Assembly (NCBI RefSeq): GCF_900187605.1
Contig: NZ_FYEA01000007.1
Coordinates: 124,001 to 188,000, forward strand
DNA from: Pseudomonas sp. Irchel 3H7
GTDB lineage: Bacteria; Pseudomonadota; Gammaproteobacteria; Pseudomonadales; Pseudomonadaceae
DNA length: 64,000 nucleotides
Direction of reading: 5' to 3'
The notes below the pieces were generated by a model, which searched no databases, was not told the origin of the DNA, and worked only from the letters and a program-made list of their open reading frames with translations. This document shows, one piece after another, positions 30,199 to 37,109 of the stretch; positions within the stretch are counted from its first letter, which is position 1, and every line of letters starts with the position of its first letter. The translations under genes and the position numbers were made by a program.

Positions 30199-31473
30199 AT
30201 GAAGTACTTGGTCGCCAGTACATTCGAAGGGGGGTATCAACCGCTCAACGCGATATCTGCAACCACAGCTCTACTCGATGCAGATATCGAAGCGCAGTTG
30301 ATCGATATCTACGTCGAGGGACTTGCCCTGGAGAGATTCAGTGACGCAGATTTGGTCTTCATCTGCGTACCGCTTTTTGACTCTCTGACTGCCGGAACGC
30401 AGTTGGCCAAGCAGCTTAAAGAAGCGAAGCCCTCCCAGAAAATTTGCTTCTTCGGTCAATACGCGACCATCAATGCAAAGAGCCTGGCCTCCAAATACGG
30501 AGACTATGCGATCGCCGGCGAGTGGGAAAAACCCATTGTCAGCTTGGCTAAACACCTGAGTGGCGAACAGGGACAAGATCTGCGCGGAGTGATCGATCGG
30601 ACTCGCGGCCTTTCCAGTGAGATTGTTGTGCCTCAGTTGATACGTGACGGGTTCCGCCTGCCGCGCAGGGACCTGGCACCGCCTCTACACAAATATCCCC
30701 AACCTCAGCTGGAGAAGTTGCTCGGCGAAAAGAAAGTTGTGGGTGGGGTCGAAGGGTCGCGCGGATGTCACCATAAGTGTTCCTACTGTTCGGTGTATGC
30801 GGCCTATGACGGCAAGGTGCTTTTGGTCTCCGACGATCTCGTTGAGCGCGACGTGGCGAACCTCGTCGCACAGGGAATGACTCACCTCACCTTCACGGAT
30901 GCCGATTTTTTCAATGCCAAGAAGCACGGTTTGAAAATCATCCGGACTCTGCATTCGCAATTCCCCGACCTCACGTACGACTTCACCACTCGCGTGGATC
31001 ATATTTTGGAGAACAAAGACGCCATCAAGGAAATGGGGCCGCTCGGGCTTGCTTTCATCACCACCGCGTTGGAGTTCCCCAAGCAGGAAGTTCTCGATCA
31101 GGTCTTCAAGGAAATGAACGTGCCCATGATCGAGGAGGCGTTGGCGTTTCTGAAGGAGGCCGGCGTCAAGGTTAACCCGACCTTCATCACGTTCAACCCT
31201 TGGGTGAGCCTTGAAGACATGGCCGAGCTGCACGATTTCATTGCTCGCAACGAGTTGGAGAACATCGTCGACCCCATCCAGTTTGAGACTCGGCTGCATC
31301 TCTATAAAGGCTCACCGCTGCTCAACAACGACACGGTGAAGGAGTTGCAGTTGGAGGAGCACGAGTTTCACTTCGACTGGCAGCATTCGGACTCCCGCCT
31401 GGACAAGCTCTTCATGGACTCGGTCACACCGCCAGAAGAAGGTGTGTTCAAACGTTGCTGCCTGAAATGCTAA
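30199..31473 (+). CDS. arsL: Radical SAM enzyme ArsL (hydroxyarsinothricin synthase candidate)
   Basis: 424 residues from ATG 30199 (AAGGAG at 30186-30191). Residues 1-125 look like a B12-binding-type Rossmann domain but lack the DxHxxG cobalamin motif. The radical SAM cluster is a non-standard CX3CX2C at Cys190, Cys194, Cys197 (GCHHKCSYC). The protein ends exactly in RCCLKC (419-424), a motif reported for ArsL, where it binds trivalent arsenic. ArsL transfers the 3-amino-3-carboxypropyl group of SAM to As(III), giving hydroxyarsinothricin. The terminal motif together with an adjacent ArsM and ArsN1 makes this assignment strong, though not tested here. Confidence 0.87.
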   Translation: MKYLVASTFEGGYQPLNAISATTALLDADIEAQLIDIYVEGLALERFSDADLVFICVPLFDSLTAGTQLAKQLKEAKPSQKICFFGQYATINAKSLASKYGDYAIAGEWEKPIVSLAKHLSGEQGQDLRGVIDRTRGLSSEIVVPQLIRDGFRLPRRDLAPPLHKYPQPQLEKLLGEKKVVGGVEGSRGCHHKCSYCSVYAAYDGKVLLVSDDLVERDVANLVAQGMTHLTFTDADFFNAKKHGLKIIRTLHSQFPDLTYDFTTRVDHILENKDAIKEMGPLGLAFITTALEFPKQEVLDQVFKEMNVPMIEEALAFLKEAGVKVNPTFITFNPWVSLEDMAELHDFIARNELENIVDPIQFETRLHLYKGSPLLNNDTVKELQLEEHEFHFDWQHSDSRLDKLFMDSVTPPEEGVFKRCCLKC

Positions 31474-31484
31474 GGAGATAACAG

Positions 31485-32360
31485 ATGTCGTCACTTACTT
31501 TGTTGCAGGCAGCTCTCAGGCTGGCCAACCAAACTGATGGTCTTCAGGTGCCGGGCCATATTGCTTGGCGTGCGCATAACGAGTCATTAAACAGAACGCT
31601 GAAGGATCGCAAGGACACGCTTTTCATTTGCTCTGCGTACCGAAATGAAGAGCTCGCCACCCAGTTAGGGCAGGGTCAGGGCAAAGCGTTCAGCCCGAAC
31701 GTGCACGATGCCGACGCGACCTTGTTCGCGAACATTTATTGGGAAGGCTTCAATGCTGAGCCCGAGTTTGGCCGAATCGCGCAATCGCTCTATGAGCGAC
31801 TGCAACGTCATGGTCGCTTGGTATTCCCGGCGATTCTGTCTGACGAGGAAGTCGTATCGCTCCGGGCCTTCACTGTTGAGGGGTTGGAGTGCAATAACGC
31901 GCTCACGGAGCCCGCTGTTGCTGAGCAACTCTGCGAGGCGGGTTTCCATGGAATCACCTACGAGCTCGCATCCGAAGTGCCTGTCTCCATTCAGGATGGC
32001 ATTGAGTTCCGCCTGTTCACCGTGAGCGCGTTCAAGGGTAAGGCCGGCGTGTGCCTCGACCAGGGACATGCCGTTATCTACAAAGGCCCTTGGAAACATA
32101 CCGTCGACGACGACGGCCATACCTACCAGCGCGGCATCCGTACAGCGGTGTGTGAGAAGACCTTCAATCTGCTGATGTCCGCGCCTTACCAAGGCCAATT
32201 CATCCCAGTGCGTTGCTATGTCGAACCAGCCTTGGACAAGAGCGGTTTCTTCGACTGCAACACGCCTTCAGTTCGAGATCCCAAGGTCACCAAAGGGCTT
32301 GTACCTATCGCAGGCTCTGCCGAGGAATCGTGCTGCGCTGATGGTACTTCGTGCTGCTAA
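31485..32360 (+). CDS. Unknown ArsM-related protein with CC...CC tail
   Basis: 291 residues; not recognised as a named gene. Residues about 80-185 resemble the second half of a class I methyltransferase (helix EFGRIAQSLYERLQRHGRLVF, later CEAGFHGITYE), and 197-230 (VIYKGP, DDDGHTYQRG) match a C-terminal segment also present in the ArsM encoded next door (IYRGP, DSGRVYKRG). It lacks the glycine-rich SAM-binding motif. It ends SCCADGTSCC (282-291), two vicinal cysteine pairs, plus further Cys at 150, 190, 223, 244 and 258. A ribosome-binding site overlaps the arsL stop 11 bp upstream, so it is coupled to arsL. A pseudo-methyltransferase or As(III) carrier is my inference. Confidence 0.8.
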   Translation: MSSLTLLQAALRLANQTDGLQVPGHIAWRAHNESLNRTLKDRKDTLFICSAYRNEELATQLGQGQGKAFSPNVHDADATLFANIYWEGFNAEPEFGRIAQSLYERLQRHGRLVFPAILSDEEVVSLRAFTVEGLECNNALTEPAVAEQLCEAGFHGITYELASEVPVSIQDGIEFRLFTVSAFKGKAGVCLDQGHAVIYKGPWKHTVDDDGHTYQRGIRTAVCEKTFNLLMSAPYQGQFIPVRCYVEPALDKSGFFDCNTPSVRDPKVTKGLVPIAGSAEESCCADGTSCC

Positions 32361-32376
32361 TCCGGAGATGTGAGTA

Positions 32377-33426
32377 ATGACTTCTGCAATTGAGAACACA
32401 ATCATCGCCGACTACACCGAGGCGTTGAGCAACGGCAACGTTGTCCTTGAATCGCAGCTGACTGAGAGCTGCTGCAGCGACGCTTATGGTGCCCAGTACC
32501 TGAAGAACATTCCAAAGCGAATCATCGAGGCCAACTTCGGTTGCGGTAACCCGACCAAGTATGTGCGCGCGGGTGATGTCGTCCTGGACTTGGGCTCAGG
32601 GGCAGGTCTGAATTGCTACGTCGCTGCCCAAATCGCCGGCAGTAACGGTGCTGTCTTTGGTATCGACATCAACCCAAGCATGTTGCAGATCGCTCGTGAA
32701 GAAGCGAAGGCGTTTCAGAAGGCAACGGATAGCGCACCTTTGCGTTTCTACCAGGCCTCCGCGAGCAACTTGAAAATCGATCAGGAGCTGGCCGAGGAGC
32801 GCCTGCGTACAGAGCCTTGTGCTGATTGGGCATCGTGGAAAAACTTCGAGCAGTTCATCAGCGATAGCTCCCAGTCCAAGCCTCTTATCGACAGCCAGTC
32901 TGTCGATCTGGTGATCTCGAACTGCGTGATCAATCTAGTTGGTGAGACCGAAAAGCAGAATGTTTTCGCCGAAATTTATCGGGTACTGAAACCAGGTGGC
33001 CGTTTTGCAATTTCTGACAACGTCTCAGATATCGCCATTCCTGAAGAATTGAAACGAGACACCAAGCTGTGGTCGGCCTGCTACTCAGGCGTGCTTCAGG
33101 AGCAGGAGTTCTACAAGCAGCTTCAGGAAGTCGGTCTCACTGGAATAAAGATTGAGGCCCGGAACGACGCCTCAACCAAGCGAATTGGCTCTGTCCGGTT
33201 CTACTCCGTCACTGTCACTGGTACCAAGCCTGAAGTTCAGAATGGGAAGTCCGTGACGGTGATCTACCGAGGGCCTGGGCTTGAACTAACCGGCGATAGC
33301 GGCAGGGTTTACAAGCGCGGTGTACCCACGGAAGTGGCCTCACAGGATGCCTACCTTTCCACAGACGATGCGCTGTATGTCGTGGAGGGAAGTCAGCCCG
33401 TTAAGCCCAAGTCCTGCTGCTCGTAA
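32377..33426 (+). CDS. arsM: ArsM-type As(III) S-adenosylmethionine methyltransferase
   Basis: 349 residues. SAM motif I is VLDLGSGAGLNC at 69-80; the four ArsM arsenic-related cysteine positions are present: Cys32/Cys33 (ESCCSD), Cys56 (NFGCGNP), Cys183 (ISNCVINL) and Cys235 (WSACYSG). A C-terminal extension carries IYRGP (296-300) and ends SCCS, related to the C-terminus of the upstream 291-residue protein. In arsinothricin synthesis ArsM methylates the product of ArsL (or its trivalent form), giving the As-methyl group. Start 16 bp after the previous gene. Confidence 0.9.
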   Translation: MTSAIENTIIADYTEALSNGNVVLESQLTESCCSDAYGAQYLKNIPKRIIEANFGCGNPTKYVRAGDVVLDLGSGAGLNCYVAAQIAGSNGAVFGIDINPSMLQIAREEAKAFQKATDSAPLRFYQASASNLKIDQELAEERLRTEPCADWASWKNFEQFISDSSQSKPLIDSQSVDLVISNCVINLVGETEKQNVFAEIYRVLKPGGRFAISDNVSDIAIPEELKRDTKLWSACYSGVLQEQEFYKQLQEVGLTGIKIEARNDASTKRIGSVRFYSVTVTGTKPEVQNGKSVTVIYRGPGLELTGDSGRVYKRGVPTEVASQDAYLSTDDALYVVEGSQPVKPKSCCS

Positions 33427-33434
33427 CAGCGTCT

Positions 33435-33461
33435 GCGGCTACGAGCCAGCTCAGTAGCCGC
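33435..33461 (+). other. Hairpin after arsM
   Basis: GCGGCTAC (33435-33442) pairs with GTAGCCGC (33454-33461), 9 bp after the arsM stop. It lacks a T tract; it may protect the upstream mRNA while allowing read-through into the channel gene. Confidence 0.5.
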
Positions 33462-33495
33462 TATCCCTAAAATCTCTCCTCATAGAGCCTATCCA

Positions 33496-34206
33496 ATGAG
33501 TACTTCACGGAAGATCTTGGCTGAGTTTCTCGGTACAGCAGTTCTGCTGTGCACCGTAGTTGGTTCTGGAATCATGGGTCAGCGCCTGGCGAACGGTAAC
33601 GATGCGCTAGCGCTTCTTGCCAATGCGCTGGCAACTGGCGCGAGCTTGTACGTACTGATCGTGTGCTTCTCCACTTTTTCCGGTGCGCACTTCAATCCGG
33701 TGGTCTCTGTAATCGATTATTTGCGCGGAGGATTGAGCAGTAAGCAGCTGGGCCCCTACGTGGCGGCTCAAACAACGGGTGCAATCTTCGGAGTATTCGC
33801 TGCGCATTTCATGTTCGAGCTGCCCGTGGTCGAGTTCTCCCATCATGTTCGCACCGGGCCGTCGCAGTGGTTCAGTGAGTACTTGGCAACCTCGGGATTG
33901 GTGCTGACAATTCTGCTGTGCGATAAATATCACAAAGTAAAAGTGCCTCAGGTGGTTGCCGCGTATGTTGTCGCAGCCTACTGGTTCACGTCCTCTACGA
34001 GCTTTGCGAATCCGGCGGTGACGATTGCTCGCGGGTTTACCGATACGTTCTCGGGGATACGGATATCAGACGTAGCGCCGTTCATCATTGCGCAGTTTTT
34101 CGGTGGGCTGACGGCGCTGTTCTTGGCGAAGGTTCTCGGTGGTAAAGAGGTCGTCGTGGATATCCCGCAGGCTGGTCTCCACGAGCAGAAGCTACCAATT
34201 CAGTGA
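33496..34206 (+). CDS. MIP-family channel (aquaglyceroporin-like, AqpS type)
   Basis: 236 residues with six membrane helices and the two half-helix loops of aquaporins. The first signature is altered to NPV (GAHFNPVVSV), the second is NPA (FANPAVTIARGFTD). Related channels occur in ars operons, for example AqpS of Sinorhizobium meliloti, where they conduct arsenite or methylated arsenicals. Its position between arsM and arsN1 suggests a role in uptake of the arsenite substrate or release of products. GC content and codon use are like the rest of the island. Confidence 0.88.
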   Translation: MSTSRKILAEFLGTAVLLCTVVGSGIMGQRLANGNDALALLANALATGASLYVLIVCFSTFSGAHFNPVVSVIDYLRGGLSSKQLGPYVAAQTTGAIFGVFAAHFMFELPVVEFSHHVRTGPSQWFSEYLATSGLVLTILLCDKYHKVKVPQVVAAYVVAAYWFTSSTSFANPAVTIARGFTDTFSGIRISDVAPFIIAQFFGGLTALFLAKVLGGKEVVVDIPQAGLHEQKLPIQ

Positions 34207-34278
34207 ACGGTGCTATCTGCGGTTCGTGGATGCGGTGAGCCCGATTGAGGCAAAGTTCACGGTTCTATCACGACATTC

Positions 34279-34311
34279 TGAAGGGCTTGGCCTAGGTGGT
34301 TCAGCCCTTCA
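34279..34311 (+). other. Hairpin upstream of arsN1
   Basis: TGAAGGGCT (34279-34287) pairs perfectly with AGCCCTTCA (34303-34311), 33 bp before the arsN1 start, with only a weak TTCTTT after it. It could be a leaky terminator or a translation-control element in the 137-bp gap 34207-34343, which otherwise holds nothing. Confidence 0.5.
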
Positions 34312-34343
34312 AACGCGGTTCTTTAGGGGCAGCAAGGAAAGAC

Positions 34344-34889
34344 ATGAATTATAAAGTGAGGGTTGCTACACCCGCTGATGCCTCTGACATCCAGGCTATA
34401 TATGCGCCGATGGTTTTGGACACGGTCATCTCGTTTGAGCTGACGCCACCGACTGTCGATGAGATGGCAGCACGAATAGCCGCAACACTGCCAACGTATC
34501 CCTATCTGGTAGCCGAGGTGGAAGGCAACGTCGTTGGATACGCTTATGCGAGCCAGCATCGTGCGAGAGAAGCATATCGTTGGTCGGTGGATGTCACCGT
34601 GTATGTCGACCCGTCAGTGCACCGAAAAGGGGTTGGTCGTGCCCTATATCAGCAGCTTCTACCAGTCCTAGAGAAACAGGGTTTTCATGCAGCCTATGCC
34701 GGCATCGCCTTACCCAACCCGGGAAGCATAGGTATTCATGAAACGCTCGGTTTCACTCACATTGGCACTTACCCTGAGGTTGGGTTCAAGCAAGGTCAAT
34801 GGCATAGCGTGGGTTATTGGCGCAAACCTCTTTGTGCTGTGACGCCGCCAATAGAAATCATCCCGTTCAGTGAGATAAAGGGAGAGTAG
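34344..34889 (+). CDS. arsN1: GNAT N-acetyltransferase, ArsN1 / phosphinothricin-acetyltransferase type
   Basis: 181 residues from ATG 34344 (AAGGAAAG upstream). GNAT fold of the PAT family: VRVATPADASDIQAIYAPMV, substrate loop around YRWSVDVTVYVDP, acetyl-CoA motif HRKGVGRALYQQL, then GFHAAYAGIALPNPGSIGIHE and the tail VGYWRKPL. ArsN1 enzymes acetylate the alpha-amino group of arsinothricin and confer resistance; the fold is shared with phosphinothricin resistance proteins, as both toxins mimic glutamate. In a producer this would be the self-resistance gene. The substrate is inferred from the arsL-arsM neighbourhood. Confidence 0.85.
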   Translation: MNYKVRVATPADASDIQAIYAPMVLDTVISFELTPPTVDEMAARIAATLPTYPYLVAEVEGNVVGYAYASQHRAREAYRWSVDVTVYVDPSVHRKGVGRALYQQLLPVLEKQGFHAAYAGIALPNPGSIGIHETLGFTHIGTYPEVGFKQGQWHSVGYWRKPLCAVTPPIEIIPFSEIKGE

Positions 34890-35137
34890 AGAAACAAGGT
34901 GTGAGATGACCTGGCTACTATTCGTCGCCCTTGGTACCAGGCTGTTCGCTGGAAGCTATGCTTGAGGATGATTCATGTTCGAGTCGGTCTACCGACCGAC
35001 CGGAAGGATGAATGAATTTGGCGGCGTTTACCTCGCTGCTTTAAACACCTACGGCGACTCGCACCTCTGCGACCGATGCTCAGCAATAATTGGTCGCAGC
35101 TTTCCGGGCAACAGTTTTTCTTGTGAGAAAAGGCCCC

Positions 35138-35182
35138 AGCCTAACGGCCTCCGGTTAGGGGGGCGTTAGGCTTGTGTTTTTT
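35138..35182 (+). terminator. Terminator-like nested hairpin at the end of the arsenic island
   Basis: AGCCTAAC (35138-35145) can pair either with GTTAGG (35154-35159) or with GTTAGGCT (35165-35172); a run of six Ts follows at 35177-35182. Two mutually exclusive stems share one left arm. It is the first terminator after arsN1. The surrounding gene-free stretch 34890-35408 otherwise shows the repeats at 35206-35346 and a second terminator at 35359-35387. Confidence 0.65.
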
Positions 35183-35205
35183 GGGAGGAAGAAATTTCTC
35201 ACCAT

Positions 35206-35346
35206 GGTGTCAAAATGTATTGTTGAAATTCTGGGTTGCTTTAGAGGATAGAGCTGCAAGGTGTCAGAATGTTCACCCAGTGGCTCATTCGGAAAAGCAG
35301 TCTAGCGCCAGCTTTTGTTAGGCCGCTGGTGTCACAATATTTTGTT
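35206..35346. repeat. Three imperfect direct repeats GGTGTCANAATRT
   Basis: Copies start at 35206, 35260 and 35328 (spacing 54 and 68 bp). The first and third agree at 16 of 19 positions and continue with TTGTT; the second diverges after 13 positions. Multiple spaced direct repeats of this size are typical of transposase-binding ends of Mu/TnsB/IstA-type elements. No transposase gene is present nearby, so this would be a relic at the right edge of the island. Confidence 0.55.
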
Positions 35347-35358
35347 CGGCACCAGCGC

Positions 35359-35387
35359 AAAAAATCGCAGCTTAGGCTGCGATTTTT
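35359..35387 (+). terminator. Terminator before the LysR gene
   Basis: AAAAAATCGCAGC (35359-35371) pairs with GCTGCGATTTTT around TTAG. It insulates the LysR gene at 35409 from the island. The stem uses the GATCGCAG-like word found in local REP repeats. Confidence 0.75.
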
Positions 35388-35408
35388 GTATCTGACTCGA
35401 GAGGCACC

Positions 35409-36335
35409 ATGGATCGCTTCCAGGAAATGCACATCTTCACCACCGTCGCCCAAGAGCAAGGCTTCTCCTCTGCCGCGCGGCGTCTTGGTTTGTCAGCGGC
35501 CAGCGTCACGCGGGCGGTGGCGGCGCTGGAGCAGCGCATCGGCACGCAGTTGTTGATCCGCACCACGCGCAGTGTGCATTTGAGCGAAGCGGGGCAGCGT
35601 TACCTGGAAGATTGCCGGAGGATTCTCGCCGAGGTGCAGGAAGCCGAGGATTCGGCGGCGGGCAGTCATGCCGAGCCGCGTGGGCAACTGACGGTGACGG
35701 CGCCGGTGTTGTTCGGTGATTTGTTTGTGACGCCGCTGATGGCGCGTTATCTCGCGCAGTATCCGGATGTCACGATCAACGCGGTGTTGGTCGATCGGAT
35801 CGTCAACATGGTCGAGGAGGGCCTTGATGTGGCGGTGCGCATCGGTGATCTGCCGGACAGCAGTCAGCATGCGATTCGCGTGGGTGAGGTGCGTCGGGTC
35901 ATTTGCGGCTCGCCCGACTACTTCGCCAAGTATGGCCGACCGGCTCATCCCCACGCGTTGGCGGGGGCGCCAGTGGTGGCGACTTCAGCGATCGGTCAGC
36001 AACGCAGTTGGCCGTTTCTCGACGCGGGCGAACCGCTTAGCGTGCGCCCTGAGCCTCGTCTGATCGTGACTGCCAATCAGGCAGCGATTACCGCAGCCTG
36101 CATGGGGCTGGGTTTGACTCGGGTTCTGTCTTACCAAGTCGCCAGCAAGATCGCGACTGGCGAGCTGGAAATCGTCCTTGCTGAATTTGAACTGCCGCCC
36201 TTGCCGATCCACGTGGTGTATCAGGGCGGGCGCAAGGCGTCAGCGCGGATTCGCAGTTTTGTCGATTTCACGGCAGAAGCGTTGCGCGAGCATCCTGCAT
36301 TGAAAAATGCGGCTTTATTGCAACCAATGAAATAA
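35409..36335 (+). CDS. LysR-family transcriptional regulator
   Basis: 308 residues. N-terminal helix-turn-helix (MHIFTTVAQEQGFSSAARRLGLSAASVTRAVAALEQRIG) and a type 2 periplasmic-binding-like effector domain. It belongs to the large AaeR/DsdC-like group with MDRFQEM at the start. Its co-directional neighbours, a GST and a PNPOx-reductase fusion, are the likely targets; LysR genes for adjacent GST-type operons are common. The effector is not readable from sequence. Confidence 0.93.
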   Translation: MDRFQEMHIFTTVAQEQGFSSAARRLGLSAASVTRAVAALEQRIGTQLLIRTTRSVHLSEAGQRYLEDCRRILAEVQEAEDSAAGSHAEPRGQLTVTAPVLFGDLFVTPLMARYLAQYPDVTINAVLVDRIVNMVEEGLDVAVRIGDLPDSSQHAIRVGEVRRVICGSPDYFAKYGRPAHPHALAGAPVVATSAIGQQRSWPFLDAGEPLSVRPEPRLIVTANQAAITAACMGLGLTRVLSYQVASKIATGELEIVLAEFELPPLPIHVVYQGGRKASARIRSFVDFTAEALREHPALKNAALLQPMK

Positions 36336-36440
36336 TTGATTGCGTTTTCTGGTGATTCTGTTGTTTTCGCGATCAGCGCAAGATGACCTCCATCGGCGCG
36401 CTCATCCCCGCAGCGGCGCCCCTGTTCAGCGGAGTCGACC

Positions 36441-37067
36441 ATGCAAGCGATCAAACTCTACAACTTTCCACGTTCCGGCCACGCCCACCGTGTCGAGCTG
36501 ATGTTGTCCCTGCTGCAATTGCCGACCGAGCTGATCTTCGTCGATCTGGCCAAAGGTGAGCATAAGCAGCCGGCGTATCTGGCGATCAACAGTTTTGGCC
36601 AGGTGCCGGCCATTGATGACGACGGTGTGGTGCTCGCCGATTCCAACGCGATTCTGGTGTATCTGGCGCAGAAATACGGCCATGGTCGTTGGCTGCCAAC
36701 CGATCCGGTCGGCGCCGCGCGGGTACAGCGCTGGTTGTCGGCTGCCGCCGGGCCGATCGCTTTCGGCCCCGCCGCTGCGCGATTGGTCACGGTGTTTGGT
36801 GCCCAGCTGAATGCAGAAGAAGCGATTACCCGGGCGCACAACCTGCTCAAGGTGATGGACATCGAGTTGGGCAAAACGCTGTATCTGGCCGGCGACGAAC
36901 CAAGCATTGCCGACGTTTCGGCCTACAGTTACATCGCCCACGCGCCGGAAGGCAACGTGTCGCTGGACGACTACGGCAACGTCCGCGCCTGGCTGGCCCG
37001 GGTTGAAGCATTGCCCGGCTTCGTCGGCATGCCGCGCACTGTTGCGGGTCTGCAAACCACCGCCTGA
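36441..37067 (+). CDS. Glutathione S-transferase
   Basis: 208 residues. N-terminal thioredoxin fold ([45 protein letters not shown]) with the VPAI and DS motifs that bind glutathione; all-helical C-terminal domain with [15 protein letters not shown]. It is 42 bp upstream of the fused reductase, so the two probably work on the same electrophile or redox stress. Confidence 0.94.
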   Translation: MQAIKLYNFPRSGHAHRVELMLSLLQLPTELIFVDLAKGEHKQPAYLAINSFGQVPAIDDDGVVLADSNAILVYLAQKYGHGRWLPTDPVGAARVQRWLSAAAGPIAFGPAAARLVTVFGAQLNAEEAITRAHNLLKVMDIELGKTLYLAGDEPSIADVSAYSYIAHAPEGNVSLDDYGNVRAWLARVEALPGFVGMPRTVAGLQTTA

Positions 37068-37109
37068 TTTTCGCAATCCACACTGTGCCGACGGTGCAGG
37101 GGAGAGGTC

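Noticed and set aside
34975..35169. 64-codon open frame after arsN1
   Set aside because: No ribosome-binding site, runs into the terminator hairpin, and has no recognisable protein features.
35138..35172. attC-like pair GCCTAAC ... GTTAGGC resembling an integron recombination site
   Set aside because: Spacing between the core words is far too short for attC, there is no inner L''/L' pair, and a T tract follows; a terminator explains it.
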